NCBI GenBank assembly: GCA_018780435.1
Contig: JADMJS010000151.1
Span: forward strand, 1 to 32,864
From: Myxococcales bacterium
GTDB taxonomy: Bacteria > Myxococcota_A > UBA9042 > GCA-2863065
Direction of reading: 5' to 3'
DNA length: 32,864 nucleotides
Shown: positions 8,101 through 16,317 of the stretch, in pieces
How positions within the stretch are numbered: position 1 is the stretch's first letter
Layout of the letters: each line of letters begins with the position of its first letter
Position numbers and translations under genes: made by a program
Notes under the pieces: generated by a model
What the model was told of the DNA's origin: nothing
Seen by the model: the letters and a program-made list of their open reading frames with translations, nothing else
Database searches by the model: none

Positions 8101-11100
8101 TCCCACTACTGGCGTGGGACCTCGCCGGCAACGAACGTTCCGGCGCTGTCTGGATCGCCCGCGACACCACGCCCCCGACCTGCCAGCTCGACGCACCGGA
8201 CGCCGGTGGCTACACGAAAGCGAGCGAGCTGACCCTCAAAGCGACGGCCGAAGACGACGGAGCGCAAGGCGTGTCCATTCGTGTCGTGCTCGGCGACGCG
8301 GTCGGGCCTGCGACGTCAGCCCCGGAAGGGAGCTTCGACGTCCTCGCCGGCCCACTTCCGCCCGGCAGCACCTTCGTGTCCCTGCTCTGCCAGGACGCCC
8401 TCGGTAACGCGCTCGCGTCCTCGGCCGTCCTCGTGCACCGCGACCTCGACGCCCCAGTCGTGAGCGACTGCACCCCAAGCACTGGCGCGGTAATCGGGGC
8501 CGCGCCCTTTGAGCTGTCCTGCCGCGTCGATGACGTCGATCCCGAGCTCACCGTCACCACCGAGCCGCAGACGCTCGGCTTCGGCCCAGCCGGGACGCCG
8601 GTCGCGCTCGCGCTCAGCGGCGGGCGTTATCGCGCGGTCATCCCCGGCTTCGGGGCCCTGATGACGCAGAGCGGGCCCGCTCGGCTCCACATCAAGGCGC
8701 GTGACCGCGCGGGGAGCGCGGGCGACCTCGACTTGGACCTCGCGGTCGACCTCGCTCCTCCAGCTATCACCGGGCTCACCGCGACGCCGGGCATCGTCCT
8801 CCCAGGCGGCGAGGTCGCCGTGCGCTCCGGCGCCGTCGCGGTCGCCGTGTCAGCGGCCGATGTGCCCGCCGGCATCGCCCACGTCCGCATCGGCCACCCG
8901 AACGCTGGGCTCCCCGGACCGAGCGATGCGGCCGAGCTGCAAGCCGGCGCATATGTGGCTCAGCGTAACGTCGCCGCGCCCGGCGGTGAGCTGATCGTAG
9001 CGCTCGAAGACACCGTCGGGAACCGGACCGACGCTTCGCTCGAGCTACGCGTCGACGACACCCCACCGGCCTGCACCCTGGTCTCACCGCTCGGCCCCAC
9101 GACGGTCGCGAAAGACGACGTGGACCTCGTGATCCACACCCAAGACGACCTTGCGGGCGGCGCCAACGCGGTGCCTTTCCGCGCGGGGCTCGCCGCCGGC
9201 CCCCAGGCCGCCGGACCGACCACCTCACTCGTTGTCAGCGGCCTGGTCGAGGGACCCAACGACCTGTGGGCTCGATGCAGCGACGCGCTCGGGAACGGCC
9301 AGGAGTCCGCGCACGTGGTCGTGACTCGGGACAGCCTCCCACCCGTCATCCAGGTCCTCTCCCCAGCGGAGGGCGCATTCGTCTCCCCGGCCGGCGGCTT
9401 GGTGGTCGCGAAGGTCACCGATGCGGGCGCGCTCGGCGCGGTCAGCGTACGTCGCCAGGGCGCCGAAGCCATCGCGGCCACCGAGCAGGGTGGCGCGTGG
9501 CAGGCGGCGTTCACGACGCCGCTCCAGGCCGACGGCGAGTTCTGGGTCGACGTCCTCGCCTCCGACGCCGTCGGCAACGCGACCTCGAAGCGGATTACGC
9601 TGCGCCGCGACGGCACCCCGCCCGTCCTGGGCTCGCCTGACGTGGACGGCGCCGTGGTGCTCGCCGGTGTGTATTGGGTACGCGGCCCGCTCGCGCTGAT
9701 TCGTCTGCCCGCCACCGACCTCGGCTCCGGCGTGACTGCCGTCACCATCGGCGGCAAGCCCGCCGCCCTCCAGGGCGGCGCCTATGAAGCGTCGGTGCCG
9801 GTCGGCTCCGAGCCACTGACGGTGACCGTCGGCGCCACGGACGGCGTCGGTAACACGGCGAGTGCTCAGCTCGTCCTACGAGTCGACGCGGACCCGCCCA
9901 CCTGCGAGCTGCAGTACCCGAGCGACCAGAAGAAGTGGCGCAACGTCACGGGCCCTTTCGGTGTTCACGTCCAATTCGAAGACACCGGCGTCGGGGCCGA
10001 CGGGATCGACTTCGACGTCGACGGCGTCCTCAGCACCGGCGTGCCCGCCATGCTCGCGGAAGGGGTATACATTCCGAATATGTACCTCGGCTGGGCCAAC
10101 CTCAGCGGACCGAGCCACCACCTCATGGCCATCTGCCGCGACCGCCTCGGTAACACACAGAGCTCGCCCGTCCTCGAATTGGGCGTCGACCTCGTGCCAC
10201 CCACCATCCCCACCGTGATCCCCGCTAGCGGCAGCTTCGTGCGCTCCGGAACATTCATGGTGAGCGCCACCTTCACCGACGCGCTGTCGGGCCTCGCGAA
10301 GCTCAAGTTCAGCGACGGCGGGGAGGTGGTGACGCCGACCGGTCCCCCCTTCCCGAGCCCGGCCTCAGCGACCTTCACCATCCCCGGGAGCGCGATGTCG
10401 TACTCCGTCGCCATCTACGCCGACGACTACGCGGGTAACAGCGCTTCGAAGACCGCGAGCTACACCGTGGACAACACCGCCCCGACCCTCACGACACCCA
10501 CGGCCGTCGCCGGTTCGGTGCTGGTGTCCGGCGTGCGCTGGGTCGCATCCACCACCGCCTCGGTCACGGCCGTCGTGGCCGACCCCGCCGGCGTCTCCCA
10601 GGTCAAGTTCGGGAGTGTCATCGCGACCTTGAAGCCGAGTCACGACGGGACCGTGACCGCCACCGCCACCTTGAGCGACGTCCCAGTCACCACCCCCAAG
10701 GTCTACGAGGTCCGAGCCACGGACACCCTCGGCAACGTCCAGCTCCTTGAGTCCGTCACACTTCGCGCCGACACGACCCCACCGACCTGCACTCTCACCG
10801 ATCCCGCCGACGGCTACTGGACCTCAGACCCAGCGCAGGTCGTTCGCGTCGAGAGCACCGACACCGGCATCCAGCAGGTCGCCGTGACCCTCGACGGCGG
10901 GATACATCAAGACTTCCCGGCGGCCTTCCAAGGCGGCTCATACGCCGCCGCACTGACGCTCTCGGGCGAAGAGGTCGACTTCATCCAAGCCACGTGCAAG
11001 GACGCTCTCGGCAACACGGCGCAGAGCGGCATCTCGGCGGTTCACTTCGACAATGTGCCTCCCACGATTGTGATTTTGCCGACGACGGCCGCAGATCACT

Positions 11101-12353
11101 CGAACACCACGGTTCTTCTCGCAGGTAGTCCTCCAATACTTGGAGGCAATATCGGCTCGGTCGCATTCAGCGAAACATCCTGTACTCAGGCCGGAGGCTG
11201 CCCGCTGGTATCTAGATGGAGTCACCTAACCTCGTTCCAGCCGGGGGAGTCGCTCAATATGACGCAGATTCCGTTTCTCGCCGTCGGGTCAGCCGACGAC
11301 CGGGGATTGGTCATGACTTCGTACTCCACCATAGGGCTTTCCGGCGCGACCATCCTGAACGAAAGACCAATGATCCCAGCGATTTCATCCGGACTGGTGG
11401 TCGGAGGCGTGCCCCTAACCCCGTACTACTTGACGGACTCGACGGTCTCCGCCGCGTCGAAGTGGCCCACAAAGATTCGACTGACCGCCGTGGACCGCGC
11501 AGGAAATATGTTCGAGCGCACCATACCCATCCAAGTGAAGTTGCTCCCATCACCCATGCGAACGACCGTCATGACGGGTGCAGCCGCACCAGACCTAGCC
11601 GGCCTGAGCACGGCGGGTGCGCTCTCGTCTGCTTTCTCAGTAAATCCCACAGCCCCGTGGTCGACGTTTGGCGGCATTCGCGTCCTGCACGTCGAAGTCG
11701 AGAACCCATACGGAGTGGACCTGCCCGTCGCCGTCGACCTCGCCGGAACCGTCCGACTGACCCGCGACATCGCACGACGACTGCCGACAACGACCGTGCT
11801 TGAGAGCTGCGTAGCGCAGACCTGCGCCGTGGGCCTGTGCCGGGTCGGCACCCAATGCGCCGCCATTGGCACTCAACCCTCGTACAGCCGAAGCTTCGAC
11901 ATGCTGACGCAATGGCGACCCAAATCCAGCTATGGCACCGATTCACCCGTCCTCCCGATGACCGACGGCGCCCTGCTGATACCGGCCAAGACGAAGCGCT
12001 ACCTCTCTTTCGTCGCACCGACCCCGTCGACTTGCTTCGTCCTCCCGGCAAAGCCGTTCGGGTCGAAGACGGCCTACCCGAACCCGCAGCTCGGATCGAC
12101 CTGCACGGCCCCGCTGACCCTATCGCAGCCCAGTGCGCTCTGCTCCGCCACGACCTCGCCGTGCCAGAACCTGAAGGGCGACCTCCTTGAGCTCATCGAA
12201 CGGGTACAGGTTGAGGGTTCCCACAACTACGGCACGAACGCAGCGGTTTTGCCCGCGAGGGTAGTTGCCGCAGTGCCCGGCGCCCCCACGCCCACCGTGC
12301 AATCGACTTTGCCTGGCTTTCCGCTAGACTGGAGCCTCAACGTAGCTCCGTGA
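5184..12353 (+). CDS. Giant Ig-like repeat surface lipoprotein (~2,389 aa)
   Basis: The protein starts with a signal peptide ending in the lipobox LASC (MLRSKLQLGPVLVAG...), so it is probably anchored in the outer membrane. I chose ATG 5184 because the longer frame from 5121 places a charged segment before the signal. Residues ~40-110 resemble a carboxypeptidase-regulatory/transthyretin-like beta domain (AWIGAPVRGAKVEVFAYDD). After an alpha-rich region there are about 17 Ig-like units of ~95-110 residues, each opening with a D-x-T-P-P-type hinge and closing with DxxGN. The last ~380 residues are different: no repeats, several Cys pairs, and DNA visibly less GC-biased from about 11,060. The final codons overlap the promoter-like element of the next gene. 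A long adhesive or structural stalk is likely; partners are unknown. Confidence 0.88.
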   Translation: MLRSKLQLGPVLVAGALLASCSDPAGVAVAVDAPGEGASETTAPSLVGRAWIGAPVRGAKVEVFAYDDLVRGVTFGETITNIDGRFGMPMPEFQGRIVIRISGTEATYRNPITLADERLGESDELFATVVLGPSLAGRELQVDLLTTLSTSYALSLRNLEGPDRATSLAVERFAQHIHPDVFDATETPRGGGAALVWPSPEAAVTLFHMGLHEVWAETLAASGTPRPGPSAPEASEALSFVAFSRALRRDIRDGVFDGLEHGQPAWSSGPVLDAEPTRTRLAEAAKRWNDAQDGWTGLTTAELTSSDGFCTLVSTDVGPLYPSGTPGPGGPYDPLPPTLTFEPPTPASGAALASDFVVRARATDPGGLSAVELTGVLLGPAPMIDLGSGTYEVTVPAALNDDGELTLVLSATDRAGNTAHLERVVRLDTTPPALEVNLDGAPPVGPTLLSSVDLSLDGTVSDSGSGLAALFVGPAEGAPVAVPFPLGVYRFDTTLTEGPHTLELEATDLAGNATLRSVSVIVDLSGPTVDVLAPADQGLVGPTTFEVLVAADDPAGPVSVDVRSVGGAWLDAAPLDDGRHRVELTSPPSDGAFAFDVRARDAAGHETLESASAVRDGTPPLITKVEVLGAIDSPVPGRFWTAATEAAIRVHVADANGIASVDVGGVPAAPSGATWSALVPVAGGDLNVVTVAANDPVQNQAQLSLELGRDLTPPTCTLNALPGSGWTAASSLIVDGATMDAGVGVASVVIEGGLSAAPALVIGNAYQSTVLLPASDTELRARCTDALGNATSSAPVPIRVDRKVPLVTIDPADGAHLNVNVAPVELGVSEQSGVARAELRTNGGEFLPATLVDEGTPYSDWRFHLDLPLAELDGLVTVEYRVEDLAGNITQGQISYEKDASAPVFGAVDVVGAVVRSGVHYVREPVATVRVALLDAPGAVGGVRVGGVPAALAGGSYQALVDLQTADTNPISIPLLAWDLAGNERSGAVWIARDTTPPTCQLDAPDAGGYTKASELTLKATAEDDGAQGVSIRVVLGDAVGPATSAPEGSFDVLAGPLPPGSTFVSLLCQDALGNALASSAVLVHRDLDAPVVSDCTPSTGAVIGAAPFELSCRVDDVDPELTVTTEPQTLGFGPAGTPVALALSGGRYRAVIPGFGALMTQSGPARLHIKARDRAGSAGDLDLDLAVDLAPPAITGLTATPGIVLPGGEVAVRSGAVAVAVSAADVPAGIAHVRIGHPNAGLPGPSDAAELQAGAYVAQRNVAAPGGELIVALEDTVGNRTDASLELRVDDTPPACTLVSPLGPTTVAKDDVDLVIHTQDDLAGGANAVPFRAGLAAGPQAAGPTTSLVVSGLVEGPNDLWARCSDALGNGQESAHVVVTRDSLPPVIQVLSPAEGAFVSPAGGLVVAKVTDAGALGAVSVRRQGAEAIAATEQGGAWQAAFTTPLQADGEFWVDVLASDAVGNATSKRITLRRDGTPPVLGSPDVDGAVVLAGVYWVRGPLALIRLPATDLGSGVTAVTIGGKPAALQGGAYEASVPVGSEPLTVTVGATDGVGNTASAQLVLRVDADPPTCELQYPSDQKKWRNVTGPFGVHVQFEDTGVGADGIDFDVDGVLSTGVPAMLAEGVYIPNMYLGWANLSGPSHHLMAICRDRLGNTQSSPVLELGVDLVPPTIPTVIPASGSFVRSGTFMVSATFTDALSGLAKLKFSDGGEVVTPTGPPFPSPASATFTIPGSAMSYSVAIYADDYAGNSASKTASYTVDNTAPTLTTPTAVAGSVLVSGVRWVASTTASVTAVVADPAGVSQVKFGSVIATLKPSHDGTVTATATLSDVPVTTPKVYEVRATDTLGNVQLLESVTLRADTTPPTCTLTDPADGYWTSDPAQVVRVESTDTGIQQVAVTLDGGIHQDFPAAFQGGSYAAALTLSGEEVDFIQATCKDALGNTAQSGISAVHFDNVPPTIVILPTTAADHSNTTVLLAGSPPILGGNIGSVAFSETSCTQAGGCPLVSRWSHLTSFQPGESLNMTQIPFLAVGSADDRGLVMTSYSTIGLSGATILNERPMIPAISSGLVVGGVPLTPYYLTDSTVSAASKWPTKIRLTAVDRAGNMFERTIPIQVKLLPSPMRTTVMTGAAAPDLAGLSTAGALSSAFSVNPTAPWSTFGGIRVLHVEVENPYGVDLPVAVDLAGTVRLTRDIARRLPTTTVLESCVAQTCAVGLCRVGTQCAAIGTQPSYSRSFDMLTQWRPKSSYGTDSPVLPMTDGALLIPAKTKRYLSFVAPTPSTCFVLPAKPFGSKTAYPNPQLGSTCTAPLTLSQPSALCSATTSPCQNLKGDLLELIERVQVEGSHNYGTNAAVLPARVVAAVPGAPTPTVQSTLPGFPLDWSLNVAP
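12303..12330 (+). promoter_or_regulatory. Promoter-like element of lipoprotein copy 1, inside the upstream gene
   Basis: TCGACT (12303-12308) and TAGACT (12325-12330) are separated by 16 bp. The same arrangement lies at identical distance before copies 2 and 3. Here the element sits within the last codons of the giant Ig-like lipoprotein gene. Conservation across three copies is the main support; promoter activity is inferred. Confidence 0.5.
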
Positions 12354-12362
12354 GGGCAGACA

Positions 12363-13223
12363 ATGGCGAGATTCGGTGGTCTTCTGACAACGGCGGCGCT
12401 AATCGCCGCGTGTGGCGCCTCCGGCTCGGGCGGGCCGACGACGGCCGTCGCTCTGCACTTCGATGCCTCGACAACCACCCGCAAGGGCGAGACTGTCCAA
12501 GCGTTCGGGGAAGCACTCGATGGCGCCATCACGGAACAGACGTCCCAGCTTGAGGTCGTTCTGGGACGCCTCTCGGCGCTCGAAGAGAACCGAGACGCGC
12601 TCGCCGCTCGAGTAGCGACGCTCGAGACTGAGAACGTCGCGCTCACCAAGCGCCTCGAACTCGTTGAGAGCAAGGAACCGCCGGCCGTCGATGTGTTAGG
12701 CACAGAGGTTAGTGGGATCACTCTGCCCGCAGGCACGATCATTTCTACGCTGGAGCGATTGCATGAAGACGTAGTGGCCATGTCAAGTCTCCCTGGCGTG
12801 CAGAAGGAACTCGCAGACCGACTCTCTGGTCTCGAAGGGGACCTGGACGCAATGTCCAACTGTCCACCTGAAACGACCGCTGTCGGGGAGTTTTGTATCG
12901 AGATTTCCCCTCGAACCGCAGACTTTTGGTACAATGCAGTAATAGCCTGCGACGTCAGTAGCGGCCACATTTGCACGGCAAATGAGTATAGTGCAGCATG
13001 CCATCACCCACCAGCTCTTTCGGGAGGCGACGGAGTTCCGGAACTCACTTCGGAGCTCGTAATGGGCCCGGGCGGCTACGCTGGCGCTGCGATGCTATTC
13101 GACCGAACGGACTGCGGACTGGCCGGAGATCCAGTAGACGACAATCTTACTGGATACCCCTACCGCTGCTGCTACCGCCGAATCGCCCCCGACGCCGGGC
13201 CCCCGGTGACCCCGCCCGGCTGA
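12363..13223 (+). CDS. Coiled-coil, lectin/FGE-like lipoprotein, copy 1
   Basis: The 286-residue product has a short signal with lipobox IAAC (MARFGGLLTTAALIAACG). Residues ~50-105 form a heptad coiled coil rich in Leu, Glu and Ala (LEVVLGRLSALEENRDALAA), suggesting trimeric or dimeric assembly. The C-terminal ~120 residues are Cys-rich, with VGEFCIE, a W..AV..C..SSGHICTANEY..AC segment and a terminal PYRCCYRRIAP. This pattern resembles the C-type-lectin-like fold of formylglycine-generating-enzyme relatives, but no catalytic activity is implied. A GAGGG Shine-Dalgarno overlaps the stop codon of the giant upstream gene, nine bases before this ATG, so the gene could be read both from that operon and from its own promoter. 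Copy 1 is the most diverged at its 5' end. Function is unknown; a surface binding protein is likely. Confidence 0.85.
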   Translation: MARFGGLLTTAALIAACGASGSGGPTTAVALHFDASTTTRKGETVQAFGEALDGAITEQTSQLEVVLGRLSALEENRDALAARVATLETENVALTKRLELVESKEPPAVDVLGTEVSGITLPAGTIISTLERLHEDVVAMSSLPGVQKELADRLSGLEGDLDAMSNCPPETTAVGEFCIEISPRTADFWYNAVIACDVSSGHICTANEYSAACHHPPALSGGDGVPELTSELVMGPGGYAGAAMLFDRTDCGLAGDPVDDNLTGYPYRCCYRRIAPDAGPPVTPPG

Positions 13224-13265
13224 ACGGCCCGTTCGCCGCCGTCACGACACGCGGCCCCGCCCCGG

Positions 13266-13293
13266 TCGACTCCAGCCGGCCGTTCGCTACACT
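13266..13293 (+). promoter_or_regulatory. Promoter-like element of lipoprotein copy 2
   Basis: TCGACT (13266-13271), a 16-bp spacer and TACACT (13288-13293). It lies 32 bp before the copy-2 ATG, the same distance as in the other two copies. The -10-like box fits a bacterial TAxACT hexamer; the -35-like box is non-standard for sigma-70. Confidence 0.55.
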
Positions 13294-13325
13294 GGCGCCT
13301 CAACATGGCTCCGGGAGGATCGACG

Positions 13326-14186
13326 ATGACGAGGTGGGGTGGATTTCTATTGGCCGCGACGTTCATGGCGGCGTGTGGCTCTTCCGGCTCGGACGCACCG
13401 ATCACGGCCGCCGAGCTGTCCTTCGACGCCTCGACGACCACCCGCCAAGGGGCGACCGTCCAAGCGTTCAGTGAAGCCCTCGACGGCGCCCTCACGGAAC
13501 GGCAGTCCGAGATCTCGGCCGTTCTAGGACGCGTCGCGGCACTCGAAGCCGACCGAGACGCGCTCGCTGCCCGAGTATCGACGCTTGAGACAGAGAACGA
13601 CGCACTCACCGCGAGCCTCAAGGCCATTGAGGCGAAGGAGCCGCGCGTCGTCGATGTATTGGGGACGCAGGTTACGGGCGCGACTCTCCCCGCCAGCACA
13701 GTCCTAGCCACGCTGGAACGCCTGCATAGCGCTCTCACCGCATTGTCGAGTGTCCCAGCCACACAGGAGGAGCTCTCCAATCGAGTAGCGGGCGTCGAAG
13801 CTGAGGTTGAAGGGCTCTCGGATTGCCCCCCCGGAACCACCGAAGTGGGGGAGTTCTGCATCGACTCGGCGCCGAGGCCAGCGGACTTGTGGAGCAATGC
13901 GGTCTTCTTCTGCGGAGAGAGTGGGGGCCACATGTGTGACACAAACGAGTATGTAAACGCATGCCAGCACCCAACTGCACTCATGGGCGGAAATGGAGAG
14001 CCACAATTGACAGCCGAGTTGGTCATGGGACCCGGTGGCTACGCGGGCGCGCCAATCCTATACACTGGGGGCTTGTGCGCTTTCGCCGGGAACCCGGTGG
14101 ACGACAATGTCACCGACCACCCCTACCGCTGCTGCTACCGCCGAATCGCCCCCGACGCCGGGCCCCCGGTGGCCCCGCCCGGCTGA
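13326..14186 (+). CDS. Coiled-coil, lectin/FGE-like lipoprotein, copy 2
   Basis: This is a paralogue of the preceding gene, also 286 residues. It has a lipoprotein signal (MTRWGGFLLAATFMAACGSS, lipobox MAAC), a coiled coil at ~50-105 and the Cys-rich C-terminal domain with VGEFCID, GGHMCDTNEY and PYRCCYRRIAP. I chose ATG 13326 over the in-frame ATG 13305 because a GGGAGGA Shine-Dalgarno at 13313-13319 lies six bases before it, and because the signal sequence then starts correctly. The central and ligand-facing parts differ from copies 1 and 3 (for example AGAPILYTGGLCAFAGNPVD instead of the AGAAMLFD form). The copies may therefore recognise different targets; this is inference. Confidence 0.87.
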   Translation: MTRWGGFLLAATFMAACGSSGSDAPITAAELSFDASTTTRQGATVQAFSEALDGALTERQSEISAVLGRVAALEADRDALAARVSTLETENDALTASLKAIEAKEPRVVDVLGTQVTGATLPASTVLATLERLHSALTALSSVPATQEELSNRVAGVEAEVEGLSDCPPGTTEVGEFCIDSAPRPADLWSNAVFFCGESGGHMCDTNEYVNACQHPTALMGGNGEPQLTAELVMGPGGYAGAPILYTGGLCAFAGNPVDDNVTDHPYRCCYRRIAPDAGPPVAPPG

Positions 14187-14228
14187 ACGCCCCGTTCGCC
14201 GTCGTGAGCATGCGCGGCCCCGCCCCGG

Positions 14229-14256
14229 TCGACTCCAGCCCGTCGTTCGCTACACT
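14229..14256 (+). promoter_or_regulatory. Promoter-like element of lipoprotein copy 3
   Basis: TCGACT (14229-14234), a 16-bp spacer and TACACT (14251-14256), 32 bp before the ATG. The element and downstream leader are nearly identical to those of copy 2. Confidence 0.55.
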
Positions 14257-14288
14257 GGCGCCTCAACATGGCTCCGGGAGGAACGACG

Positions 14289-15146
14289 ATGACGAGGTGG
14301 GGTGGATTTCTATTGGCCGCGACGTTCATGGCGGCGTGTGGCTCTTCTGGCTCGGACGCACCGGCGACGGCCGCCGAACTGGCCTTCGACGCCTCGACCA
14401 CGGCACGCAAAGCCGCCAACGTTCAAACGTTCGGAGAGGCCCTCGACGGCACCCTGACGGAACAGGAGTCGCAGCTTGAGGTCGTTCTGGAACGCCTTAC
14501 TGCTCTCGAGGCCGACCGAGAAGCGCTCGCGGCCCGAGTGGCGACGCTAGAAGTGGAGAACGACGCGCTTACGAAACGGGTTGGGACCCTTGAGTCGGAG
14601 GAGCCGGCCATCGTCAGCGTTCTGGGGACAGAGGTTACCGGAGCGACTCTGCCCGCAGGCACTGTCCTCGCCACGCTCGAACGCCTACACACCCAACTCA
14701 CCGCATTGTCGACTATGCCGGCCACACTGGAAGAACTCTCCAATCGAGTGGCGTACATCGAGACGGGGGTTCAAGCGCTGTCGGATTGTCCACCCGGAAC
14801 CACTGCTGTAGGCGAATTCTGCGTCGAGTCGACGCCGAGAGCACTCGATAACTGGGGCAACGCCGTCATCTACTGTGGAGAGAGCGGGGGACACGTTTGC
14901 ACGGCGGACGAGTACAGCTTTGCTTGCCAGAACCCACCGGCTCTGGCCGGGGGAGTTGGTTTGCCCGAACTCACGTCCGAGCTTGTAAACGGTCTCGGCG
15001 GCTACGCTGGCGCAGCCATGCTATTCGATAAGGGCGAATGTGGTCTAGCAGGCGACCCCGTTGACGGGGGCACTGACCACCCCTACCGCTGCTGCTACCG
15101 CCGAATCGCCCCCGGCGCTGGCCCACCGGTGCCCCCGCCCGGCTAA
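14289..15146 (+). CDS. Coiled-coil, lectin/FGE-like lipoprotein, copy 3
   Basis: Third paralogue, 285 residues. Its signal peptide is the same as copy 2 at the start, and the lipobox is MAAC. The coiled coil (LEVVLERLTALEADREALAA) is followed by the Cys-rich C-terminal domain: VGEFCVE, W-GNAVIYC, GGHVCTADEYSFAC and PYRCCYRRIAP. The start ATG 14289 follows GGGAGGA at 14276-14282. The C-terminal domain resembles copy 1 more than copy 2 (AGAAMLFDKGECGLAGDPVD), while the 5' end is almost the same as copy 2, suggesting mosaic exchange among copies. The gene ends in TAA four bases before the stop of the convergent ATPase gene, leaving no room for a separate terminator. Confidence 0.87.
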   Translation: MTRWGGFLLAATFMAACGSSGSDAPATAAELAFDASTTARKAANVQTFGEALDGTLTEQESQLEVVLERLTALEADREALAARVATLEVENDALTKRVGTLESEEPAIVSVLGTEVTGATLPAGTVLATLERLHTQLTALSTMPATLEELSNRVAYIETGVQALSDCPPGTTAVGEFCVESTPRALDNWGNAVIYCGESGGHVCTADEYSFACQNPPALAGGVGLPELTSELVNGLGGYAGAAMLFDKGECGLAGDPVDGGTDHPYRCCYRRIAPGAGPPVPPPG

Positions 15147-15150
15147 CCTG

Positions 15151-16317
15151 TCAGATCCCGAGCGCCGCGAGCCCGTCAGTCCAATGTAGACATCGGACGC
15201 CCGCGATGACCTGCGGCACGGGGTCGAGGGAGAGGAGGAAGTGTTCGGAGTTCGGGATGTCTCGAGCGATGCGCGCCAGCTTGTTGGCGGCGAGGGGGTC
15301 GACGACGTCCGTGGACTTGATCTCGATGCAGGCGCGCGGCAGGCCGGGGCGGTCGATGATGAGGTCGATCTCGGCGTCGTCTTTGGTGCGGAGGTAGGCG
15401 AAGGTCCAGTCGCGGCGGGCGTAGCTGGCGAGGCGGATGGTCTCGGCGATGACGAGGTGTTCGAACGCGTCACCGAAGGCGTACGTCCTCGGCGTGACGG
15501 GCTGCTCGAGGCGTCTTGCGAGCGCCGCTCGAACGCCCAGGTCCGCGATGTAGAACTTGGGCGCCGTGCGTTGCCTCACCCGCACCGACTCGTGCCAGGG
15601 TTCGAGGGTGAAGCCGATGAGGGTGTCGACCAGGACGTCGAAGTACGACTTCACGGTGACGGGGTCACTCCCGACGTCGCGGGCGATGGCGCTATAGTTG
15701 ACCACTTTGCCCGAGCTCTGTGCGGCGACTTCGAGGAAAGCTCGGAAGGGCGGGATCTTGCGGACCACTTGCTCGGCGACGATCTCCTCTTTCAAGTAGG
15801 TGGCGGCATATGCTCGCAGGAACTCGATGCGGTCGGCCTCGGCGGTGAGGTGGAGGAGCCGCGGCAGGCTGCCGAATCGGAGCGTCTCCTCAAGCGTGAG
15901 CGCGCCGGCCAGCTCGCGGTGGGTGAGCGGGAACATGGCGTAGGAGAAGGCCCGGCCGGCCAGGAGGTTCGTCCCCCCGCGGCGCAGACGGCGCGCGCTT
16001 GAACCAGTGAGGGCGAAGAGGAAGTGCCCTCGTTCGATCTCGCGGTGGACGACGTCGAGGAGACTCGGCACCTTCTGAACCTCGTCGATGACGACCCACC
16101 GACGCGCCGGATCGGACACCCGGACGGCCTCGAGCTGATCGGCGAGAGCCATCGGCCGGCGAGCGAGGCGGCCCTCGGTGTCCGTGTCGAGGAGGTCGAT
16201 CCAGACCGCTTCGTCAGCCGAGTAGGCACGTCGGAGGAAGGTCGACTTGCCGGTCCCCCGCTGACCGATGAGGAAGAAGCTGCTGGAACGACTCGGTTTT
16301 AGGGCTCTTGGAAGCAT
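15151..16317 (-). CDS. P-loop ATPase with DUF4143 domain
   Basis: The 388-residue protein has a Walker A motif GQRGTGKST at residues 18-26, a Walker B WVVIDEVQ at ~74-81 and a sensor-like FALTGSSARRL at ~101-111. A winged-helix/DUF4143 region follows at about 165-260 (YLKEEIVAEQVVRKIPPF, then KVVNYSAIARDVGSD and YFDVLVDTLIGF). The C-terminus has a PD-(D/E)XK-like pattern, DAEIDLIID...ACIEIKS. DUF4143 ATPases are widespread in bacteria and archaea and poorly characterised; DNA-linked functions are suspected. The length and domain order are complete, so it should be intact. It is a single gene, divergent from the beta-helix lipoprotein gene. A second, related ATPase type lies at the left window edge. 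Confidence 0.9.
   Translation of the reverse strand: MLPRALKPSRSSSFFLIGQRGTGKSTFLRRAYSADEAVWIDLLDTDTEGRLARRPMALADQLEAVRVSDPARRWVVIDEVQKVPSLLDVVHREIERGHFLFALTGSSARRLRRGGTNLLAGRAFSYAMFPLTHRELAGALTLEETLRFGSLPRLLHLTAEADRIEFLRAYAATYLKEEIVAEQVVRKIPPFRAFLEVAAQSSGKVVNYSAIARDVGSDPVTVKSYFDVLVDTLIGFTLEPWHESVRVRQRTAPKFYIADLGVRAALARRLEQPVTPRTYAFGDAFEHLVIAETIRLASYARRDWTFAYLRTKDDAEIDLIIDRPGLPRACIEIKSTDVVDPLAANKLARIARDIPNSEHFLLSLDPVPQVIAGVRCLHWTDGLAALGI

Larger units (their letters stand above)
12303..15146 (+). repeat. Three tandem 963-bp gene-plus-promoter units
   Basis: The promoter-like boxes begin at 12303, 13266 and 14229, and the start codons lie at 12363, 13326 and 14289; both series step by exactly 963 bp. 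Units 2 and 3 are almost identical through the intergenic region and first ~75 bases of the gene. All three are nearly identical over the final ~50 bases of the gene, while the middle has diverged. This looks like tandem duplication followed by selection or gene conversion at the ends. Confidence 0.93.
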
